From Micrococcus sp. 2A (lineage in GTDB: Bacteria > Actinomycetota > Actinomycetes > Actinomycetales > Micrococcaceae), in contig NZ_CP154351.1 of the NCBI RefSeq assembly GCF_039519235.1, positions 2,356,001 to 2,420,000 of the forward strand: a DNA stretch of 64,000 bases. The letters run 5' to 3'. The notes beneath the pieces are model-generated. The model made no database searches and was not told the origin of the DNA. It saw nothing but the letters and a program-made list of their open reading frames with translations. Positions 22,551-30,922 of this stretch are shown piece by piece. The position numbers were made by a program, and so were the translations under genes. Positions within the stretch are counted from its first letter, which is position 1. Each line of letters opens with the position of its first letter.

Positions 22551-23376
22551 GCACCCCGGCGGGATCGGGGCGGAGCTCGGCGCCCAGGCGGCGAGCGCCC
22601 CGTTCCCGCTGGCCGGCGTCGTCATCGGCGGCGGACTCCTGCTGTTCCTGGTCGCCTATGCGGCGCTGGTCCGCGCCGGACGACGCCGGGGCCGCGCCTG
22701 GTCCGACGCGCGCACCCTGAGCGCGGCCGCGGGGGTGGTGGCCGGCGTCGTGGCGGTGGGACCGCTGGGGGTACTCGGCCACCACGACTTCACGGCCCAC
22801 ATGTGGGGGCACCTGCTGCTGGGCATGCTCGCCCCGCTGCTGCTGGTGCTGTCCGCGCCGGTGACCGTGGCCCTGCGGGGCCTGCCCGTGGCGTGGGCGC
22901 GGCGGCTGTCCCGGGTGCTGTCCACGCCGTACGTGCGGGTGGTCTCGCACCCGGTGGTGGCGGGGCTGCTGAACATCGGCGGGCTGTGGCTGCTCTACAC
23001 CACACCCCTGCACGCCTGGATGCATGCCTCCGCGGTGGGGCATCTGCTGGTGCACGTGCACGTGCTGCTGGCCGGGTGGGTGTTCACCGCCGCGATCCTG
23101 CAGGTGGACCCGGCACCGCACCCGCACGGACACCCGCTGCGGGCAGGTGTGCTCGCGGCGTTCCTCGCGCTGCACGCGATCCTCTCCAAGCACGTCTACG
23201 CGCATCCGCCGGCGGGCGTGGGCGTGGCGGAGGCCCAGGCCGGCGCCCAGCTCATGTACTACGGCGGCGACTGGATCGACCTCGTGCTGATCGCCGTCTT
23301 CTGTCTGGACTGGTACCGCCGCACCGCGCCGGTGCGGTCGGGGCGGGGCGGTGTGGTGGCCCGGGCGGCGCCCTGA
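22543..23376 (+). CDS. Cytochrome c oxidase assembly protein, CtaG/caa3 type
   Basis: A 277-aa polytopic membrane protein of the CtaG_Caa3 family. Histidines sit in DFTAHMWGHLLLGMLAP, LLVHVHVLLAGWVF and FLALHAILSKHVYAH, the positions thought to bind copper in this family. GGDWIDLVLIAVFCLDWY closes the domain. The family is needed for copper insertion into caa3-type oxidase in Bacillus and is widespread in actinobacteria. It starts with GTG 22543 inside the DUF2243 gene (8-nt overlap); ATG 22547 is in another frame. A strong terminator follows. Confidence 0.8.
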   Translation: MHEHPGGIGAELGAQAASAPFPLAGVVIGGGLLLFLVAYAALVRAGRRRGRAWSDARTLSAAAGVVAGVVAVGPLGVLGHHDFTAHMWGHLLLGMLAPLLLVLSAPVTVALRGLPVAWARRLSRVLSTPYVRVVSHPVVAGLLNIGGLWLLYTTPLHAWMHASAVGHLLVHVHVLLAGWVFTAAILQVDPAPHPHGHPLRAGVLAAFLALHAILSKHVYAHPPAGVGVAEAQAGAQLMYYGGDWIDLVLIAVFCLDWYRRTAPVRSGRGGVVARAAP

Positions 23377-23390
23377 GAAGACCGCTCGAT

Positions 23391-23429
23391 GTGCTCAGGA
23401 CCGCGTCCTCATGACGCGGTCCTGAGCAC
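23391..23429. terminator. Bidirectional hairpin terminator
   Basis: A perfect 17-bp stem (GTGCTCAGGACCGCGTC with its complement) around CTCAT. It lies between the convergent ctaG-like and ohrR genes and can serve both strands. Confidence 0.85.
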
Positions 23430-23473
23430 AGCAGGCGGTCGCGGGGATCCTGCGCCCCCGCCCGCGCCCCGGC

Positions 23474-23905
23474 TCAGTCGAGTCCCGCGGCCAGCTCGTC
23501 CAGGAAGGCCTTGAGCTCCTCCCGCTGTCCGGCCGGCCCGGGGTAGAGGTCGGCCATGCGTGCGGGGATGTCGGCGGCGGCCTCGCGCAGGTCCCGGCCG
23601 GCGGGGGCGAGGGAGATGAGGCGACGCCGCTCGTCGTCGGCGCTGCGGGCACGGGTGAGCAGGCCGGCGTGGTCGAGGCGGCGCAGCAGCGGGGTGAGGG
23701 TGCCGCTGTCGAGTCCCAGGCGCGCGCCGATGTCGTTCACGCCCACCGGCCCGTCCTCCTGCCAGAGCACCAGCATCACGAGGTACTGGGGGTAGGTGAG
23801 GCCCAGCTCCTCGAGCCGGGGCCGGTAGGCGCGGGTCACCGCCCGGCTGGCGCGGTAGAGGGAGAAGCACAGCTGGCGGTCGAGGTCGAGGGGGGTGACG
23901 TCCAC
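23474..23905 (-). CDS. ohrR: MarR-family organic peroxide sensor OhrR
   Basis: A 143-aa winged-helix repressor. Cys13 in the N-terminal QLCFSLYRAS is the redox-sensing cysteine of OhrR proteins. YPQYLVMLVLWQEDGPVGVNDIGARLGLDSGTLTPLLRRL is the helix-turn-helix, and DERRRLISL is the wing. Oxidation of the Cys by organic hydroperoxides releases it from DNA. It is divergent from ohr, 121 bp away, the classic arrangement. It starts with GTG 23905, with TAAGTT 6 nt upstream, so its own message looks leaderless. Autoregulation through the shared region is likely. Confidence 0.9.
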   Translation of the reverse strand: MDVTPLDLDRQLCFSLYRASRAVTRAYRPRLEELGLTYPQYLVMLVLWQEDGPVGVNDIGARLGLDSGTLTPLLRRLDHAGLLTRARSADDERRRLISLAPAGRDLREAAADIPARMADLYPGPAGQREELKAFLDELAAGLD

Positions 23906-23911
23906 CCGGAC

Positions 23912-23917
23912 AACTTA
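23912..23917 (-). promoter_or_regulatory. Leaderless -10 (TAAGTT) of ohrR
   Basis: Read on the minus strand, TAAGTT is 6 nt before the GTG start of ohrR. Confidence 0.5.
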
Positions 23918-23934
23918 CCCCGCAGACAACTGGA

Positions 23935-23963
23935 TTGCACACAACCTGATCGCGGACTACCTT
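23935..23963 (+). promoter_or_regulatory. ohr promoter and likely OhrR operator
   Basis: TTGCAC (23935-23940) and TACCTT (23958-23963) with a 17-nt spacer form a good sigma-70-type promoter for ohr. The -35 lies within GATTGCACACAACC, an imperfect TTG-N4-CAA palindrome that is the best candidate for OhrR binding. Confidence 0.6.
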
Positions 23964-24026
23964 GGACCGTGGCCGCCGTCGAGCGGCCCCCGGCACCCCG
24001 GGCCAGACACCGTCAAGGAGCACACC

Positions 24027-24455
24027 GTGATCGAGATCGAGCCCCTCTACACCACCGAGGCCATCGCCACGGGCGGCGGCCGCAACGGCCACGTCCGGAC
24101 CGCGGACGGCCGCGTCGACATGGACCTGGCGATCCCCGCCGAGATGGGCGGCAACGGCGACGGCGCCAACCCCGAGCAGCTCTTCGCCGCCGGCTACGCC
24201 GCGTGCTTCCACTCCGCCCTGCAGAGCGTCGCCCGCCAGGCCAAGAAGAAGCTCGGCGACTCCTCCGTGGGCGCCCGCGTCTCGATCGGCAAGGCCGGCG
24301 AGGGCTTCGGCCTGGCCGTCACCCTCGAGGTCGTCATCCCGGACCTGCCCCAGGACGAGGCGCAGCAGCTCGCCGACGCCGCCCACCAGGTCTGCCCCTA
24401 CTCCAACGCCACCCGCGGCAACATCCGCGTGGACGTTCAGGTCGTCGACGACTGA
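24027..24455 (+). CDS. ohr: Organic hydroperoxide resistance peroxidase Ohr
   Basis: A 142-aa OsmC/Ohr-fold thiol peroxidase that reduces organic hydroperoxides. The two redox cysteines are present: Cys60 in FAAGYAACFHSAL and Cys123 in AHQVCPYSNATRGN. The N-terminal PLYTTEAIATGGGRNGHV is the family signature. It starts with GTG 24027, 6 nt after AAGGAG. It is divergent from ohrR, which should repress it. The 3' end overlaps the convergent DUF805 gene by 19 nt. Confidence 0.92.
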   Translation: MIEIEPLYTTEAIATGGGRNGHVRTADGRVDMDLAIPAEMGGNGDGANPEQLFAAGYAACFHSALQSVARQAKKKLGDSSVGARVSIGKAGEGFGLAVTLEVVIPDLPQDEAQQLADAAHQVCPYSNATRGNIRVDVQVVDD

Positions 24456-24898
24456 CCGCTCGGCGCGGCGGCCTCCGCGGCCACCCGCGGATCCGAGGGC
24501 TGGAGCACCATCACCAGCAGGGCGATCGCACCGAGCACGGGCAGCAGCGCCAGGAGCAGCCAGGCGCGGCTGAGCCCGGCGTCGTGCAGTCGCCGGGCCG
24601 TCAGCGCCCAGGCGGGCACCAGATGGAGCAGGCCCCAGACCCCCGAGAAGGCCTGGTAGGCCTCGGTCATCGAGTCGACGGCGGGGACGCTGAGACCGCT
24701 GACCGCGAAGCCGGGGAACACGACGGCGGAGGGGGCGGCCGTCGTCGTGTCCGCCCCGAGGGCCCCGAACAGGAGGGTGATGCCGAGGGACGCGAGGGAC
24801 AGGTACAGCACCACCCACCAGAACTCGGCGCGCCCGGCCCGGCCGCCGAACTGCGCGTAGCGTCCGTAGAAGCGGCCCACGGCCCGGAGGCACGTCAT
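24437..24898 (-). CDS. DUF805 membrane protein
   Basis: A 153-aa inner-membrane protein. The N-terminal RYAQFGGRAGRAEFWWVVLY is the DUF805 signature, followed by four hydrophobic helices and ALTARRLHDAGLSRAWLLL, the conserved R-R-L-H-D loop. Its function is unknown in all organisms. ATG 24898 (MTCLRAVGRFYGRY) is chosen because the family begins close to FYGRY; an ATG at 24916 would add six residues. The last 19 nt overlap the end of ohr on the other strand. Confidence 0.85.
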   Translation of the reverse strand: MTCLRAVGRFYGRYAQFGGRAGRAEFWWVVLYLSLASLGITLLFGALGADTTTAAPSAVVFPGFAVSGLSVPAVDSMTEAYQAFSGVWGLLHLVPAWALTARRLHDAGLSRAWLLLALLPVLGAIALLVMVLQPSDPRVAAEAAAPSGQSSTT

Positions 24899-24967
24899 GG
24901 CCCAACCCTGGCCCATGAGGTGGCCCGAGTCGAGGCCCTCCCGCGTGTCCGCACGTCAGGGCGCCGG

Positions 24968-24973
24968 TAGCCT
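24968..24973 (+). promoter_or_regulatory. Leaderless -10 (TAGCCT)
   Basis: TAGCCT is 7 nt before the ATG at 24981, with no Shine-Dalgarno. Confidence 0.5.
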
Positions 24974-24980
24974 GGCGCGC

Positions 24981-25652
24981 ATGCCCTCCCCCTCCGGCTG
25001 GCAGGCCCAGCACGACGCCGACTACCGCGCCCACTGGCACGCCCTCGCCGCCCGCGCGGACCCCGACGCGCTCACGTGGGTGGTGCTGGGCGACTCGGCC
25101 GCCGTCGGGATCGGGGCCGAGAGCGTGGAGCGCACGTACGTGGCCCAGGTGGCCGAGCGGGTGGCCGCCGAGACCGGCCGGCCCGTGCGGGTGGTGAACC
25201 TCGCCGTCAGCGGGGCCATGGCGAAGGACGTCCTCGCCGACCAGCTGCCCCTCATGCCGGCGAGCGGGGTGGACGCGGTGACGTGCGTCGTCGGCGGCAA
25301 CGACGTCACCTGGGCTTGGCGGTTCCGCGAGGCCGCCTTCGAGGAGCCCCTCGAGGCGATCGCCCGCGCGCTGCCGGCCGGTGCCACGCTGGGCCTGGTC
25401 CCGACGTTCCGCATCCCGCCGTTCGAGGCCCGCGTGCGCCGGGCGAACACGGTGGTGCGGCGGGTGGCCGCCCGGCACGGCCTCGGCGTGGCGGACGTGC
25501 ACGCGGCCACGTGGCGGCGGAATCTGAGGCACCAGGTCAGCCGCCTGGCCCGGGACCTGTTCCACCCCAACGGCGCCGGCTACGAGGACTGGGCCGCGGC
25601 GGTCGCCCCCGAGGTGCTGCGGCAGGTGCGGGGTCAGGCACCGGCCGCCTGA
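24981..25652 (+). CDS. SGNH/GDSL-type esterase
   Basis: A 223-aa SGNH hydrolase. Block I is VVLGDSAAVG with Ser39 as nucleophile, block II has the Gly in VSGAMAKD, block III is VGGNDVTW, and block V is DLFHPNGAGY with the catalytic Asp and His. There is no signal peptide, so it acts in the cytosol, probably on small esters or acyl groups. It starts at ATG 24981 with a TAGCCT box 7 nt upstream. It is divergent from the DUF805 gene and monocistronic. Confidence 0.85.
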   Translation: MPSPSGWQAQHDADYRAHWHALAARADPDALTWVVLGDSAAVGIGAESVERTYVAQVAERVAAETGRPVRVVNLAVSGAMAKDVLADQLPLMPASGVDAVTCVVGGNDVTWAWRFREAAFEEPLEAIARALPAGATLGLVPTFRIPPFEARVRRANTVVRRVAARHGLGVADVHAATWRRNLRHQVSRLARDLFHPNGAGYEDWAAAVAPEVLRQVRGQAPAA

Positions 25653-25759
25653 GGACTCCTCCCCGCCGCGCGCGAAGCGCACATCCGGCGTCCCTCACAC
25701 CGGGGGCTAGACGGGGACCCATGCGATGCATAGTCTCCCCTCACGCACTGCACGACGAC

Positions 25760-25799
25760 CGGTCGGGCCGGCGTCCGGGAGCACGGGCTCCCCCGACCG
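25760..25799 (+). promoter_or_regulatory. Structured leader upstream of the lipoprotein gene
   Basis: CGGTCGGG (25760-25767) pairs with CCCGACCG (25792-25799), and GGGAGC pairs with GCTCCC inside. The hairpin ends 1-2 nt before the CGGAGG ribosome binding site at 25801, so it could control access to it. Confidence 0.4.
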
Positions 25800-25812
25800 A
25801 CGGAGGTCCGCC

Positions 25813-26607
25813 TTGACCCCCTCACCCCCTTCCCTCCGCTCCGCCCGCCATGCCCTCCCGGCCACAACGGCGGCCCTGACCCTGGCCCTCACGCTCGCCG
25901 GCTGCTCCGGCGGCGGGGGCCCAGCGACGGTGTCCGGCACCACACCCTCCCCTGCGGCGTCCTCCGACACGACGCCGTCCCCGTCGAGCACGTCCGAGAC
26001 CACCACGCCGTCCGCGGGCGGGCCAGCCTCCGGCACCACGGCGCCGAGCACTCCGGCGCCGGCCTCCGGGAGCGCCACGCAGGGTTCGGGCGGCGGCTCC
26101 ACCGCCGGTGCCGGGTTCGTGCCCGAGGGCGCCGATCCCGCCAGGAACGGGGCTCTGCCGTTGAGCGAGGGCTTCCTCGCCGCCCTCCCGGAGGCCGCCG
26201 TCACGCACCGGGCGGGCAGTCCGACGGAGGACCCCCTGGCCCGGGCCCTGGAGGGCGTCGAGCTGCCCGGCACGCCCACGACGGACGTCAACGTGATCGC
26301 CTCCGAGCTGCAGGGCCTCCAGACCCCCGGGGAGGGGGGCGGGGCGATGGGCGGCGAACGCCCCGAGGGCACCCTGCGCCTGATGCTGCTGTGCGACGAC
26401 CCGGACGCCGGCCCGTCCTCGGTGGGCATCCTCGGGGCGGACGGCTTCGCCGCCTACCAACCCCTGGGGTGGTCGGACCGCTGCGGCGGATACGTCGTCA
26501 TGGTGCCGGAGTCGGACGCGGAGGACCTGGTGGTGAGCGCCGAGGTCCCCGAGGGCACCCGGTACCGCCTGAGCGTGATCACGGACCACGATCCGGTGGC
26601 CGACTGA
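25813..26607 (+). CDS. Secreted lipoprotein of unknown function
   Basis: A 264-aa protein with a lipoprotein signal: Arg-rich start, hydrophobic stretch ALTLALTL and lipobox LAGC with Cys31. A Ser/Thr/Pro-rich linker follows to about residue 100, then a compact domain ending DCGGYVVMVPESDAEDLVVSAEVPEG-like sequence. TTG 25813 is chosen because CGGAGG lies 6 nt upstream; the ATG at 25726 would add 29 residues and has no ribosome binding site. The domain matches no family I recognise. It is convergent with the AztD-like gene. Confidence 0.7.
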   Translation: MTPSPPSLRSARHALPATTAALTLALTLAGCSGGGGPATVSGTTPSPAASSDTTPSPSSTSETTTPSAGGPASGTTAPSTPAPASGSATQGSGGGSTAGAGFVPEGADPARNGALPLSEGFLAALPEAAVTHRAGSPTEDPLARALEGVELPGTPTTDVNVIASELQGLQTPGEGGGAMGGERPEGTLRLMLLCDDPDAGPSSVGILGADGFAAYQPLGWSDRCGGYVVMVPESDAEDLVVSAEVPEGTRYRLSVITDHDPVAD

Positions 26608-26730
26608 CCCCACCATCCCCGGGCTGGCGGCAGGTGCCGGCCCTGGCCGTCAGCGTCCCCACGACGCCCCCGGCCGCCGACCGGGCACCCCTCCCCACGA
26701 AGGGCGCCCGGCCGGAGTCTCGTCACACGA

Positions 26731-27975
26731 TCAATGGTCGTGCCCCTCGTGGCCCTCCGAGGGCTCGGCGCCGTGGTCGTGGCCCTCGTGGCCGTCGTCG
26801 TCGTGGTCCTCGTCACCGTGCGCGCCCTCCTCGGGCTTCACGGACTCGGGCTCGCCGGTGACCACGGCCATCTCGACGGGCGCGAAGTCCAGCTCCTTCT
26901 CGAGGACCTTCTCACCGGTCTCCAGGTCCACGGCCACGAGCCTCCGGTTCTCCGCGTCCGTCACGTAGGCGGTGTTCCCGGCGACCTTCAGGATCGGACC
27001 GGGCTCCTGCCACTCGTCCTTCTCCTTCCAGGGCTGGATCACGGGGTGCTCGGCGGTGATCTCGCCGGTCTCCTCGTCGATCACGTTGAGCTCGCCGTCG
27101 TAGGTGAGCACCACGCCGGAGCCGTCCTCGGCGCGGCCGAGCGAGCGGAACCAGTAGGAGGAGCCGAGGTCCACGGTGGTGAGCTCATCGGTGCGGGTGT
27201 CGATGAGGGCGATCTCCGTGGGCCGCTCGACGGCCTCCTCCGGCTCCTCCTCGACCTTGTAGTCGCCCAGGACGATGGGCGAGTCATGCAGCCCGAACAG
27301 GTTCCCGGAGCGCTGATACTCGGTCTCGACGTCCACCTTGTGGAACTCGCCGTCCCGGTACACGACGGGCCCGTTCTCGCAGCCCATCACGACGACGTCG
27401 CCCGCCTCCGTCGGCTGGGCCGCGGCCTCGCCGTGGCTGCCGGGGCAGTCGTCGGTCTCGGCCGTGACCTCGCCGGTCGTCGGGTCGATCACCTGGAGCG
27501 TGTTCCGGGAGTCCTCGGTGCCCTGCGTGGTGAAGAGGGTGCCGTCGGAGAGCTCGAGCGCCACGCCGTGGTGCGGGTCCTCGGTCTCGGCCTCCGTCAT
27601 GACGGGCATGAGGTCCGGGGTCGCCTTGTCCAGGTGGGCCGAGTCGAAGGTGCGGATCGCGCCCGTGCCGTCCGTGAAGAGGGTGGTCCTGCCGTTGTGG
27701 GTGACGGCGTGGTCGGGGTGCTCGCCCGGGAACGTCACGCCGGTCATGCCGGGCGCGGACTCGTAGTTGTGGACGTGATCGCCGTGGGCCTTGGCCTGGA
27801 TGCCGGTGGAGAACACCTCCCAGCCGTTCCCGGTGGTCACCAGGACGTCCTTGCCGTTGCCGGCGTTGCTCAGCCGCGTGAAGCCCGGGACGTCCTGCTC
27901 CTTCACCACCTCGCCGGACTCGGCGTCGAGCAGCGTGAGCCCGTCCTCGTGCGAGAGCAGGATGCGCGGAGTCAC
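26731..27975 (-). CDS. AztD-like zinc metallochaperone lacking its export signal (probably 5'-truncated)
   Basis: A 414-codon frame encoding a beta-propeller-like protein of the AztD family: LLSHEDGLTLLDAESGEVV, AHGDHVHNYESAP, DPHHGVALELSDG and NRRLVAVDLETGEKV. The C-terminus is a His/Asp tail (HGDEDHDDDGHEGHDH, then EGHEGHDH) suited to zinc binding. AztD proteins are exported and donate zinc to the AztC binding protein. Here the frame stays open upstream through DDGQTPTSASGG, a lipoprotein-type linker, up to a TAG at about 28190, but it has no start, signal peptide or lipobox. GTG 27975 is merely the first start available. No aztABC genes are nearby. Confidence 0.65.
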   Translation of the reverse strand: MTPRILLSHEDGLTLLDAESGEVVKEQDVPGFTRLSNAGNGKDVLVTTGNGWEVFSTGIQAKAHGDHVHNYESAPGMTGVTFPGEHPDHAVTHNGRTTLFTDGTGAIRTFDSAHLDKATPDLMPVMTEAETEDPHHGVALELSDGTLFTTQGTEDSRNTLQVIDPTTGEVTAETDDCPGSHGEAAAQPTEAGDVVVMGCENGPVVYRDGEFHKVDVETEYQRSGNLFGLHDSPIVLGDYKVEEEPEEAVERPTEIALIDTRTDELTTVDLGSSYWFRSLGRAEDGSGVVLTYDGELNVIDEETGEITAEHPVIQPWKEKDEWQEPGPILKVAGNTAYVTDAENRRLVAVDLETGEKVLEKELDFAPVEMAVVTGEPESVKPEEGAHGDEDHDDDGHEGHDHGAEPSEGHEGHDH

Positions 27976-28224
27976 CGCGGAGACCTCGGTGGTCTGGGTC
28001 GGGTCGACGCGGTCCTCCTCGGAGACGGAGGAGGCCGCCGTCGCCTCACCCGCCGGTGACTCGGAGCCACCCGAGGCGGAGGTGGGCGTCTGCCCGTCAT
28101 CTCGGCGGCGCCGACGGCGCGCCCCCGTCGCGGGAACCGGCGCGTGACGCCACCCGTCGGCGGGCTGGGACGGGCCCGGGGCGGATGCCTACGGTCGGCC
28201 CACCTGCCCACGGAAGGACCGCTC

Positions 28225-29592
28225 ATGACCACTCCCGTCCTCGACCGTCCCGCACCGACCTCCGCCGCCGACGCCCCCGACACCGCAGAACTCCGAGCCC
28301 GCTTCGCCCCCGTCTTCGCCCGGATCGCCGCGAACGAGGCCAGGCGGCGGGACACGGCCGTCCCGCCCCGTGCGGCCGTGCGCCTGCTCGCCGAGACCGG
28401 CTTCACCGCCCTCCGGCTGCCGCGGGAGCGCGGCGGCTCCGGCGCGACCCTCACGCAGCTCCTCGACCTGCTCGTGGACCTCGCCGCAGCCGACGCGAAC
28501 CTCCCCCAGGCCCTCCACGGGCATTTCATGTTCACGGAGCAGGTCGCCCGTGACGTCCACCCGCGTCTGACCGACTGGTGGCTGGACGAGGTGGCCGCCG
28601 GGAAGGTCTTCGCCAACGCGCTCGTGGACCCGCCGGCCGCGACCGGCCTGCCGGGCGTCACGGCCCGCCGGGACCCGCGCGACCCGGAGGCGTTCCTGCT
28701 GACCGGCACGAAGCAGTACTCCACCGGCACCCTGCTGGCGGACTGGACCCTGGTCGCCGCCCACGACGACGCCGGGGCTCTGCAGCCCCTCGTCGTCGAG
28801 GTGGCCGGGCCGGGCGTCGAGGCCCGCGACGACTGGGACGGCATCGGCCAGCGGGGCACGGCCTCCGGCACCACCGTCTACACCGACGCACCCGCCCCCG
28901 CTTGGCGCCGCGTCGACCTGGAGCGCCCCGCCGCCGCCCCCGGCTACCCGTTCCTGTGGCTCATCCTCGCGGCCACCCAGGCGGGCATCGCCCAGCGCGC
29001 GCTCGACGAATTCGCCGAGATCCTCCGCCGCCGTTCCCGCTCCTACCAGCACGCCGCGAGCGCCAGCCCCGCCCACGACCCGGTCCTGCAGCACCAGCTC
29101 GGGGCCGCCGCCGCGCAGGTCCGCGCGCTGCGCTCCGTGGTCCTCGGCGCGGTCCCTGCCCTCGAGGCGGCATACACCACCGCGGCCGGTGCGGCTCCCG
29201 CGCTCGGCGCGGCCGAGTCCGAGTCCCAGGACGACGGCGCCGCGGAGGCCTTCGAGGCCGCCCACACGGAGGCCTGGGTCGCCGCAGCCTCGGCGTCCTC
29301 CGTGGCGGCCGACCTGACGCTGCGGCTGACCTCCGACCTGTTCGAGACGGCCGGGGCGTCGGCCGTCGTCGCGGGCCCGGGACTCGACCGCCACTGGCGC
29401 AACGCCCGCGTGCTGGCCAGTCACACGCCCCTGCCGCACCGCCGCCGCCAGATCGGGGAGTGCCTGCTGCACGGCACCCCCGCCCCGCACAGCGCGGACG
29501 CGGTCGAGACCGCATCGTCCACCGGCGCCGATCCGTCCCGCGACAGCGCCTCCCCGTCCCCCTCGACCCCCGCCGCCCCGAAGGAGCAGTGA
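28225..29592 (+). CDS. Acyl-CoA dehydrogenase-fold flavoprotein, SfnB/DszC-like (1)
   Basis: A 455-aa protein with the acyl-CoA dehydrogenase fold: an N-terminal helical domain (TGFTALRLPRERGGSGATL), the FMN/FAD-binding middle with TGTKQYSTGTLLADW, and a C-terminal helical bundle with LDRHWRNARVLASH. The last two blocks are typical of flavin monooxygenases of the SfnB/DszC group, which use reduced flavin in sulfur scavenging, not of true acyl-CoA dehydrogenases. ATG 28225 follows GGAAGGA. The 40-residue C-terminal tail is Ser/Pro-rich. A paralogue follows after 1 nt. A TACGGT box lies at 28190. Confidence 0.8.
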   Translation: MTTPVLDRPAPTSAADAPDTAELRARFAPVFARIAANEARRRDTAVPPRAAVRLLAETGFTALRLPRERGGSGATLTQLLDLLVDLAAADANLPQALHGHFMFTEQVARDVHPRLTDWWLDEVAAGKVFANALVDPPAATGLPGVTARRDPRDPEAFLLTGTKQYSTGTLLADWTLVAAHDDAGALQPLVVEVAGPGVEARDDWDGIGQRGTASGTTVYTDAPAPAWRRVDLERPAAAPGYPFLWLILAATQAGIAQRALDEFAEILRRRSRSYQHAASASPAHDPVLQHQLGAAAAQVRALRSVVLGAVPALEAAYTTAAGAAPALGAAESESQDDGAAEAFEAAHTEAWVAAASASSVAADLTLRLTSDLFETAGASAVVAGPGLDRHWRNARVLASHTPLPHRRRQIGECLLHGTPAPHSADAVETASSTGADPSRDSASPSPSTPAAPKEQ

Positions 29593-29593
29593 G

Positions 29594-30889
29594 ATGACGA
29601 CGACCACCGACCGCACCGACACGATCTCCCGTCCCGCCGACGTCGGGACCACCGACTCGGGGGTGCCGACCACCGCGCACCCGGCCGACCGGCCCCAGTT
29701 CCTCGCCGCCCGCGCACGGCTGGCCCCCGTGTTCGCCTGGCTCGCCGAGACCGCCGCCGAGCGGGACCGTGAACGCGTGACCGATCGCGAGGCCACGGAC
29801 CGCCTCGCCGCCGCCGGCTTCCCGGGGCTGCGTGTGCCCGAGGAAGCGGGCGGGGCCGGCCTGACGTTCCCGGAGGCCGCGCGCCTGTACGTGGAGCTCG
29901 CCGAGGCCGACTCGAACGTGCTGCAGGCCCTGCGGGTGCACGTGGTGAACGTGGAGACGGTGCTCGGCTCGCCGGCCGGGCCGCGCCGCGAGCGGTGGCT
30001 GCACCGCTTCGCCACGGGTGAGACGGTCGCGAACGCGACCACGGAGATCGGCAACCGCACCGGCCACTACGAGACCCGCCTGACGACGCGTCCGGACGGC
30101 TCGGTGGTGGTCAACGGTCGCAAGGCCTATTCCACCGGAACGCTGTACGCGGACTGGACGATCGTCGTCGTCGAGGACGAGGACGGTGCCGAACGCGCGG
30201 CGACCGTGCGCTCGGACGCCCCCGGGGTGACCCGGCACGACGACTGGGACGGATTCGGTCAGCGGCTGTCCGCCTCGGGGACCACGGAGTTCACGGACGT
30301 GGTGGTGGATCCGGAGGAGCTCACGCCGGTGGGCCAGTCCCTGGACGACGGCTCGTCGATCTTCGCCTCGCAGGCGATCTTCCAGTTCGTCCACCTGGTG
30401 GGTCTGACGGGCATCGCCCGTGCCGTCGTGCGCGACGCGGCGGCCTATGTGGCCGGCCGCACGCGCGGCTTCTCCCACGGTGCAGCCCCGCGGCCCGGTG
30501 ACGATCCGCAGGTGCTGCAGGTGGTGGGCGAGCTGGAGGCCGCCGCGTTCGGGGCGCAGGCGGCGCTCGACGCCGTCGTCGGGCCCCTGGACCGGGCGCT
30601 GCGGGCCGAGGCGTCGGGCGCACCCCTGGCCGAGGCCGAGGTGGACGCGGTGTACACCGCCGTCTACGCCGCCCAGCAGGTGATCGCCCGGGCCGCCCTC
30701 GACGCGGCGACCCGCCTGTTCGAGGTGGGCGGGGCCTCGGCAACCCTGCGCACGCGCGGGCTGGACCGGCATTGGCGCAATGCGCGGGTGCTCGCCAGCC
30801 ACAACCCGCTGATCTACCGCGCCCGACTGCTCGGCGACCGGGCCGTCAACGGCACGCCGCTCGGACGCCACTACCGGCTGGGCGGCTGA
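29594..30889 (+). CDS. Acyl-CoA dehydrogenase-fold flavoprotein, SfnB/DszC-like (2)
   Basis: A 431-aa paralogue of the preceding protein, with the same landmarks: AAAGFPGLRVPEEAGGAGLTF, NGRKAYSTGTLYADWTI, DDWDGFGQRLSASGTTEF and LDRHWRNARVLASHNPLIY. ATG 29594 follows AAGGAGCAGTGAG, and only 1 nt separates it from the upstream stop, so the two are made together and may form a heteromer or handle related substrates such as sulfones or sulfonates (inference from family). No flavin reductase or sulfur transporter is adjacent. Confidence 0.8.
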   Translation: MTTTTDRTDTISRPADVGTTDSGVPTTAHPADRPQFLAARARLAPVFAWLAETAAERDRERVTDREATDRLAAAGFPGLRVPEEAGGAGLTFPEAARLYVELAEADSNVLQALRVHVVNVETVLGSPAGPRRERWLHRFATGETVANATTEIGNRTGHYETRLTTRPDGSVVVNGRKAYSTGTLYADWTIVVVEDEDGAERAATVRSDAPGVTRHDDWDGFGQRLSASGTTEFTDVVVDPEELTPVGQSLDDGSSIFASQAIFQFVHLVGLTGIARAVVRDAAAYVAGRTRGFSHGAAPRPGDDPQVLQVVGELEAAAFGAQAALDAVVGPLDRALRAEASGAPLAEAEVDAVYTAVYAAQQVIARAALDAATRLFEVGGASATLRTRGLDRHWRNARVLASHNPLIYRARLLGDRAVNGTPLGRHYRLGG

Positions 30890-30922
30890 GCCGCCGGCCG
30901 GCGCGGCGCGCGGCGGAGCCCC

